Positions 42,972 to 54,916 of a DNA stretch of 64,000 nt are shown piece by piece (within the stretch, counting starts at the first letter, position 1; every line of letters begins with the position of its first letter). A program made the position numbers and the translations under genes. Source of the DNA: Frondihabitans sp. PAMC 28766 (GTDB lineage Bacteria; Actinomycetota; Actinomycetes; Actinomycetales; Microbacteriaceae); contig NZ_CP014514.1 of the NCBI RefSeq assembly GCF_001577365.1, positions 148,903 to 212,902 of the forward strand, written 5' to 3'. The notes below the pieces were generated by a model. It saw only the letters and a program-made list of their open reading frames with translations, was not told where the DNA came from and searched no databases.

Positions 42972-43730
42972 CTAGTGCGAGTGCGTGTGGCTGTGCTCGG
43001 CAGAGCCGTCGTGGGTGTGCAGAACCGCCTGGCCGCCCTCGTCGAGGTGGCTGTGCGGGGCCATGGGCCCGGGATCCTGCGGCTCGTGGGTTCCGGCGCG
43101 GTGGGCCGCGAGCATGTCGAGCACCCACTGGCGCAGGAGCACGACCGACGACGCGTTCGTCCGCGACAGGGAGACGACGGGGCGACCGTCGCGGGCGGCG
43201 GAACCGTCGGCGACCATCTTCTCGACGTCGACGCCGACGTAGGGCGCGAGGTCGGTCTTGTTGATCACGAGCAGGTCGGCGCGGGCGATGCCGGGGCCGC
43301 CCTTACGGGCGACGTCGCCCCCGCCTGCGACGTCGAGCACGAAGATCTGCGCGTCGACGAGAGCCGGCGAGAAGGTCGCGGTGAGGTTGTCTCCGCCGGA
43401 TTCGATGATGACGACGTCGAGGGGCGCGAAGTCGGCCTCGAGGTCTTCGGCGGCGAGGAGGTTCGCGGTGACGTCGTCACGGATCGCCGTGTGCGGGCAC
43501 GCACCGGTCTCGACGGCCCGGATGCGCTCCGGTTCGAGAACGCCGGCGGAGCGCAGGAACCGCGCGTCCTCGTCGGTGTAGATGTCGTTGGTGATCACGC
43601 CGAGGCGGATCTCCTGGGCCAGGGAGCGGCAGATCGTCGCGATCAGCGACGACTTGCCGACGCCGACGGGGCCGGCGACGCCGAGCCGCAGGGCGCGGCC
43701 GGAGGTGGATGCAGCGGTGTTTTCAGGCAC
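42972..43730 (-). CDS. ureG: Urease accessory GTPase UreG with His-rich C-terminal tail
   Basis: UreG (252 residues) has the P-loop [20 protein letters not shown], the metal-site region [14 protein letters not shown] (Cys-Pro-His), [15 protein letters not shown] and the [10 protein letters not shown] base motif. It hydrolyses GTP to drive nickel transfer. It carries an unusual C-terminal extension of ~45 residues with repeated His ([23 protein letters not shown]). Since ureE, the usual His-tailed nickel chaperone, is missing from this cluster, the tail may take over nickel storage. The gene overlaps ureF by eight bases. Confidence 0.93.
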   Translation of the reverse strand: MPENTAASTSGRALRLGVAGPVGVGKSSLIATICRSLAQEIRLGVITNDIYTDEDARFLRSAGVLEPERIRAVETGACPHTAIRDDVTANLLAAEDLEADFAPLDVVIIESGGDNLTATFSPALVDAQIFVLDVAGGGDVARKGGPGIARADLLVINKTDLAPYVGVDVEKMVADGSAARDGRPVVSLSRTNASSVVLLRQWVLDMLAAHRAGTHEPQDPGPMAPHSHLDEGGQAVLHTHDGSAEHSHTHSH

Positions 43731-44397
43731 GGAACAACCTTTGCGTCAGGAGGGCGTGGGCCTCGGCCCAGCCCTCGGCTTGCGGAGCACCCGAGGCGGG
43801 GATCGCCTCGGGCGTGGTGAGTCGGGAGAGGTCGTCGACGCGGTCGTCGAGGGCAGCGCAGGTGTCGAGCACCCAGGTGACGGGAACGGCAGGATCCAGG
43901 GGATCGAGTTTCAGAACCGCGCTGGCGGCCGACTGGGCTTCGTCGTAGATCATCAGCCGCACGAGATCCTGCGGTTCCATGAGCGTCGCCGCAGCGATCG
44001 CCCCGAGCACGATCGCGCGCGGCGGTCTGCCGAGCTCCGCGCAGAGGCGCACGGCGGCGTCGTCCGGCCAGGTGCGGGAGGCGAGTCGGAGGTAGCCGCG
44101 CCCGAGCAGTCGCGCGGCATCGCGAAGTGCCGGGCTCGGCGTTCGGGCTGCCCAGGCGGCGACGACCTGCTGCAGCCCCGGCGTCGTCCCGTTCACGAGG
44201 AACCGGTGCCTCGCCACGACGGCTGTTCCGGCCTCGACGAGCGTGGTCGTGCGCGCTCGTCCGAGCAGGAACGCCGGGATGTCCTCCCGCCGCAGCCCGC
44301 CCACGATCGCCGGCTCCATCCCCGCCGAGTGCGCGTGCCCGCCGGAGGGAAGGCGCGCGTCGGCGAGGAGGAGCGCGACGGTCGTGGACGAGAGCAT
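43723..44397 (-). CDS. ureF: Urease accessory protein UreF
   Basis: The 224-residue all-helical protein shows the UreF signature [22 protein letters not shown] near the N-terminus, then the conserved ASRTWPDD region and [20 protein letters not shown]. UreF links UreD and UreG in the maturation complex and acts as a GTPase-activating gate. It lies six bases after ureC and overlaps ureG. Confidence 0.88.
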   Translation of the reverse strand: MLSSTTVALLLADARLPSGGHAHSAGMEPAIVGGLRREDIPAFLLGRARTTTLVEAGTAVVARHRFLVNGTTPGLQQVVAAWAARTPSPALRDAARLLGRGYLRLASRTWPDDAAVRLCAELGRPPRAIVLGAIAAATLMEPQDLVRLMIYDEAQSAASAVLKLDPLDPAVPVTWVLDTCAALDDRVDDLSRLTTPEAIPASGAPQAEGWAEAHALLTQRLFRA

Positions 44398-44403
44398 GGC
44401 GGA

Positions 44404-46088
<1,685 letters not shown>

Positions 46089-46108
<20 letters not shown>

Positions 46109-46442
46109 CGAGGTCCTCCTTGCCGGCGTTGGTGAGCTGGAGCCCGGGCACGCGACGAGCGCCCCGGATCGCTATGGCGTCGAGTTCGCGTGAGGCACCC
46201 GGTTCGAAGCGCTGCGACGTGCCCGAGGGGATGTCGAGGTGGAACCCGTGCGCCCTCACCCGGTCGAACTCCAGGGCGGCGTTCGCGTCGGGCAAGTGCA
46301 GGTGCGACCCGATCTGGATCGGCCGGTCGCCGGCGTTCACGAAGACGAGAGTGATCCGCTCGTCGGCCGTGCGTTCGGCGTTCAGTTCGATGCTGCCGGG
46401 GCGGATGCGGTACGCGCCGGGTCCTTCGGTGGAGGCTGCCAT
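46089..46442 (-). CDS. ureB: Urease beta subunit UreB
   Basis: The 117-residue subunit has [60 protein letters not shown] and [20 protein letters not shown], all typical of UreB. It forms the β-jacket around UreC. The gene is separated from ureA by 13 bases and overlaps ureC. Confidence 0.93.
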
Positions 46443-46455
46443 GGGGTGCCCTCTT

Positions 46456-46758
46456 CTACTGGATCGGGTGGTGGAGGGTGACGAGCTTTCGGCCGTCGGG
46501 GAATGTCGCCTCGATCTGGACGTCGTGCAGCATCTCGCCGATGCCGTCCATGACCTGGTCGCGGCTGAGGACCTCGCGACCCTCGTTCATGAGATCGGCG
46601 ACGAGGGCGCCCTCGCGGGCGCGCTCGATGACCCAGGTGCTGAGCAGCGCCACCGTCTCGGGGTAGTTGAGCAGGACGCCGCGGGAGAGCCGGTCGCGGG
46701 CCACCATGCCGGCGACGCTCAACAGGAGCTTCTCGGTATCGGCGGGAGTCAGGTGCAT
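46456..46758 (-). CDS. ureA: Urease gamma subunit UreA
   Basis: The 100-residue subunit reads [20 protein letters not shown], then [20 protein letters not shown] and [20 protein letters not shown], the standard UreA pattern. GAAAGGA precedes ATG 46758; the longer frame to 46923 has no coding character. It is the first structural urease gene. Confidence 0.93.
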   Translation of the reverse strand: MHLTPADTEKLLLSVAGMVARDRLSRGVLLNYPETVALLSTWVIERAREGALVADLMNEGREVLSRDQVMDGIGEMLHDVQIEATFPDGRKLVTLHHPIQ

Positions 46759-46801
46759 GGGGGTCCTTTCGGCCGGTGATGGTGTTCTCGCGTCGGCAGG
46801 A

Positions 46802-47275
46802 TTAGGGGACGAGTGGGTGTCGGCGCCGTGAGAGTGCGAACGAGACCGTCCACACCGCAAGGATGACGCCGGTGAGTAAGAAGCCGAGCCATTCGATTCC
46901 GAGGCCACCGACGAAGGCGACAATCCCGCCGAGGTGGAAGGTCGCCGTGGAGATGTGGGCGAGTTCGGTGCTGCCGACGATCACGGCGACGACGACAGAG
47001 AGGATGGTCATGACGACCGAGTAGGTGCGGTTGGTCGTGCGGCGCCCCGTCATGAAGCGGTAGGCGCGTCGCGCCATCAGTCCTTGCGCTGAATCGAGAA
47101 GGCTCATGCCGGCGGCGAAGAGGACGGGCAATGTCAACACCGCCCACCAGGGGATGGACCCGGCCACGGCCGATCCAGCCAGGACCAGCAGACCGATCTC
47201 GGTGGCCGTGTCAAAACCCAGCCCGAAAAGCAAACCGACGAGGTACATTCGCGATGGACGGTCGACGACCACATC
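46802..47275 (-). pseudogene. NiCoT-family nickel/cobalt transporter, 5'-truncated by IS30
   Basis: The surviving C-terminal half begins PSRMYLVGLLFGLGFDTATE, the conserved motif of the second half of HoxN/NixA-type transporters. It continues through LPVLFAAGMSLLDSAQGLMA and further helices to LVP. The N-terminal half with the metal-selective HX4DH motif is missing, replaced by the IS30 end at 47276. As a result, nickel uptake for the adjacent urease would need another transporter. Confidence 0.85.
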
Positions 47276-47448
47276 GGCGGTTTCTACCCGTCGTTGCGAA
47301 TGAGGTGTGTTCTTTTTGTGTGTCCTAAGCGTCTCATGGCCTGGTGTGGGGTGAGGTCTCCGAGGACCTTGCGCGGCCTGTCGTTCAGTTCCCGAGCGAC
47401 AGCATCGAGGTGCTCCTGCGACCACTGGCTGAGATCGGTGCCCTTCGG

Positions 47449-48848
47449 GCGCCTCTCTGGTCAAGTGGTGACGTAGATAAGCTCATTGGTGGTGGGTCCG
47501 GTGAGTGACTTGTCCGAAGAGCTGGTGTCGGGATGCGAGCCGGTCGCGCTGGATTTCAGTGTCGTTCCCGATTGTCCAGCCGGGCCCGCCGCCACGCGGG
47601 CGTGGTCGGCGAGCAGAATGCGGAACACGACTGTTGCCAGGCGCCGCTTCAGTGCTCGGAGTGCTTCCTTGCCGCTTTTGCCCTCGGTGCGTTTCCGGTC
47701 GTAGAAGACGCGGCCTGGGCTGGACTTCATACTGATTTGGGTGAGCGCGATGACGTGCAGGGCGTAGTTCAGTTGCCGGTCTCCACCTCGGTTGAGGCGG
47801 TGACGGATCACGTCTCCGGACGAGACTTCCCGGGGTGCAACGCCGGCATAAGCGGCGAAGTGCGCCTCATTAGCGAACCGGGTAACCGGCCCGGTCCTGG
47901 CAAGGATTTTCCCTGCCGTGAGTTGGCCGATCCCGGGGATGACCGTCAACGTGGTCTCGGCCCTGGTCACTTGAGTGGTGATGTGCTCCGTGGCTGTGCT
48001 GATTCGTTTGTCCAGCCGGCGGATCTCCGCGACAAGGTCGACCGCTATCAATCGGCGAGTCATGGTCACGCTCTCCGCCGGGTGCACCCGGCGCAGCAGG
48101 GTCGCTGCCGTGTCCGCTGTCAAGCTTCGAGGCGCTCCGCCAATGACCAGCAGGGTCATGATTGCGTGCAGCCGGTTGACGGTCTGCGTGCGGGTCCGGA
48201 CCAGGTCGTCACGGTGCTCGGTCAAGAGTTTGAGTTCCGTGGACGCCGCATCAGCGCGGACGGGCCGCAACCTGGTGGAGGTGGTCGCTGCGACAGCGAC
48301 CGAGAGGGCGTCGTCCTCGTCAGACTTACGGCCGTGGCCGGTGGAGAGGACCCGGACGCGGGCGGCGAGTTTCGCGGGAACGTCCCACGCCGTGACACCA
48401 TCCTCAGCCAACAGAGCGGACAGAGGCGCGCCGAGCCCGTAAGCGCCCTCGATCGCCCAAACGGGTTCCGGGTATCGGTCAGCAAAGCGGCGCAGCTGCC
48501 GGTAACCCGTTCGCGTGACCGGCGCCCGTAGTGCTGCCAGTCTTTGGCCGCGGGGGTCTACTGCGACGGCTGTCCAGCTTTCCTTGTGCGGGTCAATACC
48601 AATGATCGTTGGCGACATCTCATACCCTCCAGCTCAGTTGCTTCAGCGAATGTGGCGGAGGGCATACCAGCTTCCAGAACGTGTCCAAGCCTCTCTCAAG
48701 CCACGCCGCCAAGAAACCGTGGCCGGCCCGCACGCCCTAAGAGAGCCAAACCCAAATGGGTCGACAGGAAATATTCGAGCGAGACCGACCACGGTCTGAG
48801 GACAACGGGCTGCAGACCCATAATCCCTGCCCCTATTCAACAAGCTGG
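47449..48848 (-). mobile_element. IS110-family element inside IS30 copy 3
   Basis: About 1400 bases separate the two halves of the IS30 transposase. The left end GGCGCCTCTCTGGTCAAG recurs reversed at 60249-60266 beside the second IS110 fragment, which fixes this boundary. IS110 elements lack terminal inverted repeats. The non-coding stretch 48619-48848 should hold the bridge-RNA region. Confidence 0.8.
47461..48618 (-). CDS. IS110-family transposase (DEDD recombinase)
   Basis: The 385-residue protein has the N-terminal DEDD domain (MSPTIIGIDPHKESWTAVAV; VWAIEGAYGLG; GRKSDEDDALSVAVAA) and a C-terminal Transposase_20 domain (LTVIPGIGQLTAGKILA, FAAYAGVAPREVSSG, RGGDRQLNYALHVIALTQ) with the conserved Ser in the SSG region. 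It is intact. Confidence 0.92.
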   Translation of the reverse strand: MSPTIIGIDPHKESWTAVAVDPRGQRLAALRAPVTRTGYRQLRRFADRYPEPVWAIEGAYGLGAPLSALLAEDGVTAWDVPAKLAARVRVLSTGHGRKSDEDDALSVAVAATTSTRLRPVRADAASTELKLLTEHRDDLVRTRTQTVNRLHAIMTLLVIGGAPRSLTADTAATLLRRVHPAESVTMTRRLIAVDLVAEIRRLDKRISTATEHITTQVTRAETTLTVIPGIGQLTAGKILARTGPVTRFANEAHFAAYAGVAPREVSSGDVIRHRLNRGGDRQLNYALHVIALTQISMKSSPGRVFYDRKRTEGKSGKEALRALKRRLATVVFRILLADHARVAAGPAGQSGTTLKSSATGSHPDTSSSDKSLTGPTTNELIYVTT

Positions 48849-49873
48849 AAATATTGTCTGAGGAGCCCGTTGAGGTTCTCGTTGGAGCCGCGTTGCCAGG
48901 GTGAATGCGGGTCGGCGAAATAGATCTTCAGCCCGGTAGCCGCTTCGATTCTTGGGTGATGGAACAATTTGTTGCCCTGGTCCCACGTCAGCGTGCGTCT
49001 CAGGCTTGCAGGTAAGTGTCGGAACGCGCTGATCAGAGCATCCCCGACGGTCTGGGCGGAATGGTCATCCCCCACACGGACAAGTTTTGTCACGCGGGTG
49101 CGCCGGTCAATGAGCGTAATGATCGAGGATCGTTGCCACGCACCGATGATGAGGTCACCCTCCCAGCTACCGGCGTACCGGCGGGACTCAACATGCGCGG
49201 GCCGGTCGTGGATCGACTTCATCGTCGTGGATTGTTTCAGGGACCCCGTCCTCGAGCGTCCCCGGCCGTGCTGGTGCCGATACACACGTGCGGTCCGCAG
49301 ATTCGCGGGGTTTGCCGGGACGATCAGGCTTCGATAGATGCCGTCGTAAATTGTCTCGTGGCAGACATGCCAGCCCGGCCGGCGAGGATACCGGCGCTTG
49401 AGCCAACGACTGATCTGCTCCGGCGACCACCGCTTCTGCAGCTTCTGAGCGATCACCTCCCGAAGTTTGAGATCAGCCTCAAATAGTCGGCGGCGGGGTC
49501 GGCGGCGTCGCTGGTGCGCCTGGTTGTGGGCGAACCACGGCTGGTAGCGGCCGTTCTCTTTCCGGTTCCTCGAGATCTCCCGATACACGCTCTGGAAGCT
49601 CTTTCCGATCCGTGCCGCGATGCCTTTCACCGCTTCACCAGCAGCAAGCCCCTCAGCAATCTCAATCCGGTCGTCCTGGCTGAAGTATCGAGGATTGACG
49701 GGGGCAATTTCGTGGACGTGCACGCTGCCAGCGTCGATGAACCACAACGACCCGCAACTGAGCGACACACCCACCTCCGTCGACGCGGCATAGCCGGACA
49801 GGCCTTGCCTGATCAGCTCGAAGTACCGCCGCTTCACGGCGAGACTGGCACGGTTCGCTCCACCACGGGGCAT
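48849..49873 (-). pseudogene. IS30-family transposase (copy 3), split by IS110
   Basis: MPRGGANRASLAVKRRYFEL to GSNENLNGLLRQYFQ is open and ends at the IS110 boundary; the remaining ~45 residues lie at 47297-47448 on the far side. Several substitutions relative to copies 1 and 2 (for example ATGLKIYFADPHSPW) show that it is an older or separate copy. Confidence 0.85.
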
Positions 49874-49942
49874 GGGAATCTCCTTCTCGAAGATTCGCAA
49901 CGACGGGTAGAAACCGCCCGGTCTATCCGGTGGTTTTCATCG

Positions 49943-49974
49943 TCCCTGGCCGGGAACACCGGCCAGGGGCCCAG
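49943..49974. repeat. 32-base hairpin repeat, copy 1
   Basis: A perfect 10-bp stem (CCCTGGCCGG with CCGGCCAGGG) carries a GAACA loop and the tail GGCCCAG. It replaces three bases of the IS256 gene. 27 of 32 positions match copy 2, and two of the differences are compensatory within the stem. Confidence 0.75.
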
Positions 49975-50011
49975 CGATCCACGTCAAGATCCGTGACGGG
50001 CAAGTCGCCAC

Positions 50012-50043
50012 TCCCCGGGCGGGAACACCGCCCGTGGGCCCAG
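50012..50043. repeat. 32-base hairpin repeat, copy 2
   Basis: The stem CCCCGGGCGG with CCGCCCGTGG (one mismatch) carries the same GAACA loop, and the element ends GGGCCCAG as copy 1 does. It replaces about five bases of the IS256 gene, 37 bases after copy 1. Confidence 0.75.
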
Positions 50044-50735
50044 TCCCATCTATGTGGCCCTCGCGGTGACGGCCGAGGGGAACCGGGACATTCTCGGTCT
50101 CTGGGCCGGCGACGGTGGGGAGGGGGCGAAGTACTGGCAGCACGTGCTCACCGAGATCAAGAACCGTGGTGTTCTTGACGTGCTGATGCTCGTCTGCGAC
50201 GGCCTGACCGGTCTGCCCGACGCTGTCAACGCCGTCTGGTCTGAGACCTTGGTGCAGGCCTGCATCGTGCATTTGATGCGGAACAGTTTCAAGTACTCCG
50301 CCCGGCAGGACTGGGACAAGATCGCGAAAGCGTTGAAGCCCGTCTACCAGGCGTCGACCGTCGCGGAGGCGGAAGAGAGGTTCCTCGAGTTCGGGGAGGT
50401 CTGGGGGAAGAAGTACCCCGCGATCATCCGGTTGTGGGAGAACGCGTGGGCGGAGTTCGTGCCCTTCCTCGGATTCGATCGTGAGATCCGCCGGATCGTG
50501 TGCACGACAAACGCGATCGAGTCAGTCAATGCCAGGATCCGGAAAGCGGTCAGGGCCAGGGGCCACTTCCCGAACGAGCAGTCGGCGTTGAAATGTGTCT
50601 ACCTCGCGGTCATGGCCCTCGACCCGACGGGCAAAGGACGAGCCCGCTGGACGCAACGATGGAAGCAAGCGTTGAACGCGTTCGATATTCGATTCGACGG
50701 CCGCCTCAGCGGCGCCAACCAGTAAAACAACAACC

Positions 50736-50808
50736 GAGATACACCGTTAATTTGACAGTCCCCGGGTTTCTCCTTCACTGGAGTTACACCGTTGAACGTA
50801 CAGACCCC
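50736..50808. repeat. Two IS256-type right ends in tandem
   Basis: 50736-50763 and 50781-50808 share GAG(A/T)TACACCGTT and a CAG(T/A)CCCC ending, 45 bases apart. The first belongs to the adjacent IS256 remnant; the second suggests another, otherwise deleted, element. Confidence 0.55.
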
Positions 50809-50970
50809 AGGGTAAGTCCGGACGAACCTGAGCTCAACCGAACGCTGAGCGCCGAATTCTCAAACGCTCCCCAAGCGATCACCAATGCGCTCGCGCAGCT
50901 CGCCATGGGCACGGCCAGTAAGTTCCGCTGGCATCGTTCCTCGCCCGGCGCGAACCGAGCAGTTTGTCCG

Positions 50971-52022
50971 TTAGACCGCCGCTGCTGGCCCTTGCTCGGC
51001 TACGGCTCTCTTCGGGCGCGAGACCGTCCGGAAGCCGGCGTTGCTCATCGAGGAGTCCGGGGTGTTCTGCGACCGTGCCGCGTTGCGGTACCGGTTGCAG
51101 TAGGAGTCATGGCACAGGTACGAGCCTCCACGCATGACGCGCGGCTCGGCTGCGCTTATGGCCACCGGCCCCCGGGCTCGACGACGGTGCCGTGTTGGGC
51201 GTCACGGCCGTACGTGTCCTGGTCGAAGACGTCCCGGCACCACTCCCAGACGTTGCCCACCGTCTGCCACAGCCCGTACGCGTTCGGCGCGAACGTGCGC
51301 ACCGGCGCGGTCGTCAGGAACCCGTCGTCGAGGGTGTTCGTCGTCGGGAACGTCCCCTGGAAGATGTTGGTCCGCCAACCGTCCGTCTGCCCGTCGACAG
51401 CGCCGAGGTCGTCCCCCCACGGGTATCTGGCCGACTCGAGTCCGCCGCGGGAGGCGACCTCCCACTGTGCCTCCGTCGGCAGCGCGCGCTCGGCCCAGGC
51501 GCAGTACGCGCCCGCGTCGTTCCAGGACACGTGCACGACCGGATGGTCGGCCCTGTCCTCGAGCGAGGAGAGCGGACCACCCGGGTGCCGCCAGTCCGCG
51601 CCGCGAATACCAAACCACCACGGCGTTTCCGGTGGCTGGCCGACGATGTCGTCGTCGGCCTCGAGCGCCGCGTGGAACACCGCCGAGTACCCGAACGTCT
51701 CCGCCTCCGTGCGGTACCCGGTCGCGGCGACGAATCGTGCGAAGTCGTCGTTGGTCACACTCGTGGTGTCGATCTCGAACCCGCGGACCGTCACCGGGTG
51801 CACCGGACTCTCTCCGTCACCCCGCCTGCCGTCGTTCTGGGCATCACCCATCCGGAACGTCTGCTCCGGGATCGACGACTGAACGATCCGGTGACCGGTT
51901 GGGTGGGTGGTCCCGCTTAGCTCTGCGGGGTCGTGGTGCTCAGCGTGGTCGTCGTCCGACCGACCAGCGACTCGCGTCGGAGTGCAGCATGACTGTCCAG
52001 CTTTCATGGTCCCGGTCCTCAT
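50971..52022 (-). pseudogene. Formylglycine-generating enzyme (sulfatase activator), frameshifted near the end
   Basis: The protein has the FGE-sulfatase fold: FRMGDAQNDGRRGDGESPVH, VTNDDFARFVAATGYRTEAE, HPVVHVSWNDAGAYCAWA, LPTEAQWEVASRGG and GNVWEWCRD. The catalytic C-terminus [18 protein letters not shown] with both active-site Cys lies in another frame; one missing base near 51162-51165 explains this. Corrected length is about 350 residues. It converts the sulfatase active-site Cys to formylglycine. ATG 52022 overlaps the sulfatase stop (ATGA), so enzyme and activator are coupled. Confidence 0.85.
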
Positions 52023-53575
52023 CGCACCCAGTTGCGCGGATCGCGTTTGAGCAAGTATCCGCCAGGCGTCGTCGGGAGCGGGTCTTCGGCGCGCATCTGC
52101 CAGACCGCCAGGGCAGCGAGCAGAGCGCGGGCGGCTCCTTTGGCCTCGTCGGTGCCGTCGTCCCACCGATCTACGAGCTCTGCGGGGTCGGCCTCGAGGT
52201 CGTACAGGTGACAGACCCCGAGCACGTCGACCTGGAGCGTCCACCTACCAGCGCGGATCTTCCGTCGCCGGCCGCCCTGCGTGACCGCATTGAGCTCATC
52301 GAAGCGCGGTGCCCCGCCTGGGCCGTCGCGGAACAGACCGGGCATGGGGTCCGGCAGCACGTCGTCTGCCTCGTACGGGAGCCCACCCATACCCTGCTCG
52401 ACGTAGGCCGATGCGAACTCCGCGGGGCTTGCCTCCAGTCCGGTGATCACGCTCCACAGGCTGCGTCCCTGCACCCCATCCGGGATCGGGACGCCCATCG
52501 CCTCGCAGAATGTCGGCATGAGATCGGCGATCGAGACGTGTTCCGGTTCCGGGGCGGACGGCTCCGCCGGCCGGGAGGCACGGATCGCGTCGCCGACGAC
52601 AACGAACGGGATCCGGGCGAGCACATCCGGCACCTCCGCCCCCTTCCGCACGAGACCGTACTCACCGACGTAGTCACCGTGGTCTGCCGTGAGCGCGATC
52701 ACCCGCTGACGATTCGCGTGCCGGTCATCGAGACCGTCGTACAGGCGACGGATCTGGTCGTCGATCAGCCGCAGCATGCCGAAGTAATTCGACCTGGCGC
52801 GGGGGAGGATACCGTCGTAGTCGTCAACGGCAGCGTCACCGAGGTCATGCAGATACCGCCACGTGTCGGCCTTGTCCCGGGGGATCGTGTCCGACCGAAG
52901 TGGCGGCAGACTCTCCGACGGGAACATGTCGAAGTACGGCGCCGGCACCTGGTAGGGGTTGTGCGGCTCCGGGAACGACACGATCACGCACAGCGGGACG
53001 TCCGACGGCATCGAACGGACCCACTCGAGGGCCGCGGCGACGATCCTCGAGGGGTTCTGCGTCTCGGTGGGGAACGGCGTCGGTTCCTCGGCGGTGCGGT
53101 GTCGCAGTCCCGCCAACCAGCCATCGAAGGACGCGTCGACCGGGTCCGGGGGTGGCTCCACTGCGCCGTCGTGCATGAAGTCGACGTACGCGTCGACGTC
53201 CTCCGCGCGGAGGTACGTGTGGTTCTTGCCGAACAGTGCGGTGGCGTACCCCGCGCCCCTCGCCGCCTGGAAGAGATCCGTCCCGAACACCGCCTGGTCC
53301 GCCGCCGGGTTCTGCGTCACTCGGTGTGCCGACGGCCACCTGCCCGTGAGCAGACTCGTGCGTGCCGGGCTGCAGAGCGGGCTCGTCGTGTACGCGCGGT
53401 CGAACCAGACGCCCTGGGCGGCCAGGGAGTCGACGAACGGCATCGTGTCGAGCGGGAAGCCGTCGCGGGCGTGCACGTCCGCACGGTGCTGGTCGGTCAT
53501 CACAATGACCAGGTCCGGTCGGTCGTCTGCGTGCACGGGAGTCCTCTCGGGACGGGGCGAGGTGGTGCCGGTCAT
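52019..53575 (-). CDS. Type I sulfatase
   Basis: The 518-residue hydrolase has the metal site LVIVMTDQHRADVHA, the modification motif CSPARTSLLTGR (Cys to formylglycine), FGKNHTYLRA, IALTADHGDYVGEYGLVRKG and a C-terminal LYDLEADPAELVDRWDD. No signal peptide is visible, so it probably acts in the cytosol on an imported sulfate ester. The substrate is unknown; sulfated sugars or aryl/choline sulfates are candidates. ATG 53575 overlaps the transporter stop and the enzyme is coupled to its activator gene. Confidence 0.9.
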   Translation of the reverse strand: MTGTTSPRPERTPVHADDRPDLVIVMTDQHRADVHARDGFPLDTMPFVDSLAAQGVWFDRAYTTSPLCSPARTSLLTGRWPSAHRVTQNPAADQAVFGTDLFQAARGAGYATALFGKNHTYLRAEDVDAYVDFMHDGAVEPPPDPVDASFDGWLAGLRHRTAEEPTPFPTETQNPSRIVAAALEWVRSMPSDVPLCVIVSFPEPHNPYQVPAPYFDMFPSESLPPLRSDTIPRDKADTWRYLHDLGDAAVDDYDGILPRARSNYFGMLRLIDDQIRRLYDGLDDRHANRQRVIALTADHGDYVGEYGLVRKGAEVPDVLARIPFVVVGDAIRASRPAEPSAPEPEHVSIADLMPTFCEAMGVPIPDGVQGRSLWSVITGLEASPAEFASAYVEQGMGGLPYEADDVLPDPMPGLFRDGPGGAPRFDELNAVTQGGRRRKIRAGRWTLQVDVLGVCHLYDLEADPAELVDRWDDGTDEAKGAARALLAALAVWQMRAEDPLPTTPGGYLLKRDPRNWVR

Positions 53576-54897
53576 GCCGACACCGGCTGAGCGGTGTCGG
53601 TGGACGCCCTCGAGCGGATCGCGATCGCGCACGCGACACTCACCAGTGTGGACCCCGCGAGTGCGAGCATGAGGGGCCACGCGTTGCCGTCGGAGGCGAT
53701 GAGGATGGCGAGGCAGACCGGAGGCGTCAGGCCGCCGATGATCGCTCCCGTCTGGTAAACGAGGGAGACGCCGGTGTACCGGACCTCGGTCGGGAAGATG
53801 TCCGCGAGGAACGCGCTCTGCACGGCGAACTGGCTGCTGTTACACAGTCGGTAGATCGTCACACCGATCACCATGAGCCAGAAGACCCTCGTGTCGAGCA
53901 GCCCGAACATCGGGAACACCGCGACCGTGAGTGCGAGCAACCCGTAGACGAAGACGCGCTTGCGGCCGATCCGGTCGCTGAATGCCCCCACGGCGAGCAT
54001 GAGCGGGATCGCGAGGATCGACGGGATGAGCGTCGTCACGAGCCCCAGGCTGTTGCTGTCGTGCAGGTATGTTGTGACGTAGGCGATCACGACGGTTCCC
54101 GCCACGTTGCCGCTGATGGCGTCGGCCGAGCGTGCGCCGAGCCCCAGCAGGAGCGGCGCCCAGTGGTGACGGACCACGGCGAGGAGCGGTGACCGCTCGA
54201 CGCCCCGCTTCGCGACGAGCTCGTGGAAGTCACCGGTCTCAACCAGGCGGAGTCGGATGACCATCGCGTAGACGAGCAGGACGATGCTGAGCAGGAACGG
54301 CACGCGCCAGAGCCACGCGGCGTACACGTCGTCGCCGAAGATTCCGGTCGACGCGAGGACAAGGAGGCTACCGAGCACCCCGCCGACGGGATTGCCGATC
54401 TGCGGGATCGACCCGATGAACCCGCGGCGGTCCCTTGGAACGGACTCGATCGCGGCGAGGGCGGCGCCGGCGTACTCGCCGCCAAGGCCGATGCCCTGTG
54501 CAAGCCGCATGACGATCAGCAGGATCGGTGCGGCCATACCGATTGACCCGTAGCTCGGCAGGAGCCCGATGAGGAACGTCGGGATACCCATGATGAGCAT
54601 CGTGATGACCAAGAGCTTCTTCCGGCCCACGCGGTCCCCGAAGTGCCCAAAGATGATCCCGCCGATGGGGCGGGTGAAGTACCCGACCGCGACGGTGACC
54701 AGTGCGAGCAGGGTCCCGAGGGCCGGGTCCTCCCCGGGAAAGAACACCTGGTTGAACACAATAACGGAGGTCGTGCCGTAGACGCCGAAGTCGTACCACT
54801 CGAACGTCGAGCCGAGGAAGCTCGCGAAGATCGTTCGGCGAGCAGCGGGCGGGATCGGTGTGCGAGGGGGGCGCACGGGTCGGGTCGGGGTGGACAT
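53572..54897 (-). CDS. MFS transporter, metabolite:H+ symporter (MHS) type
   Basis: The 441-residue protein has 12 predicted helices. Family motifs include FASFLGSTFEWYDFGVYGTT, GGIIFGHFGDRVGRKKLLVI, RLAQGIGLGGEYAGAALAA and ADIFPTEVRYTGVSLVYQTG. MHS transporters import organic acids, osmolytes or similar solutes with protons. As first gene of the operon with a sulfatase and its activator, it probably imports the sulfated substrate. ATG 54897 lies 20 bases after a 30-bp palindromic operator. Confidence 0.9.
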   Translation of the reverse strand: MSTPTRPVRPPRTPIPPAARRTIFASFLGSTFEWYDFGVYGTTSVIVFNQVFFPGEDPALGTLLALVTVAVGYFTRPIGGIIFGHFGDRVGRKKLLVITMLIMGIPTFLIGLLPSYGSIGMAAPILLIVMRLAQGIGLGGEYAGAALAAIESVPRDRRGFIGSIPQIGNPVGGVLGSLLVLASTGIFGDDVYAAWLWRVPFLLSIVLLVYAMVIRLRLVETGDFHELVAKRGVERSPLLAVVRHHWAPLLLGLGARSADAISGNVAGTVVIAYVTTYLHDSNSLGLVTTLIPSILAIPLMLAVGAFSDRIGRKRVFVYGLLALTVAVFPMFGLLDTRVFWLMVIGVTIYRLCNSSQFAVQSAFLADIFPTEVRYTGVSLVYQTGAIIGGLTPPVCLAILIASDGNAWPLMLALAGSTLVSVACAIAIRSRASTDTAQPVSA

Positions 54898-54916
54898 CAC
54901 AGCTCCTTCGATGCGA

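Larger units (their letters stand above)
47276..49918 (-). mobile_element. IS30-family element, copy 3, interrupted by IS110
   Basis: Both ends are present (GGCGGTTTCTACCCGTCGTT at 47276 and its reverse at 49918). The element is a variant of copies 1 and 2 and is split at a TTCGG/AAATATT junction by the IS110 element at 47449-48848. The outer flanks do not match, so no target duplication remains. Confidence 0.85.
49919..50763 (+). pseudogene. IS256-family transposase remnant with two inserted hairpins
   Basis: The frame from YVALAVTAEGNRDILGLWAG to the stop at 50725 is the C-terminal part of an IS256 transposase (AIESVNARIRKAVRARGHFP, QRWKQALNAFDIRF). Upstream, VYPVVFI and IHVKIRDGQVA are recognisable but separated by two hairpin inserts that remove the first catalytic Asp and break the frame. 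The left side is cut by IS30 copy 3. The right end of the element is near 50763. Confidence 0.85.

Noticed and set aside
49943..50043. CRISPR array
   Set aside because: Only two repeats, both palindromic, and the sequence between them is transposase coding sequence, not a spacer.
51134..53590. Large plus-strand frame of 818 residues opposite the sulfatase genes
   Set aside because: It is Arg-rich antisense of the sulfatase and its activator, with no domain likeness.
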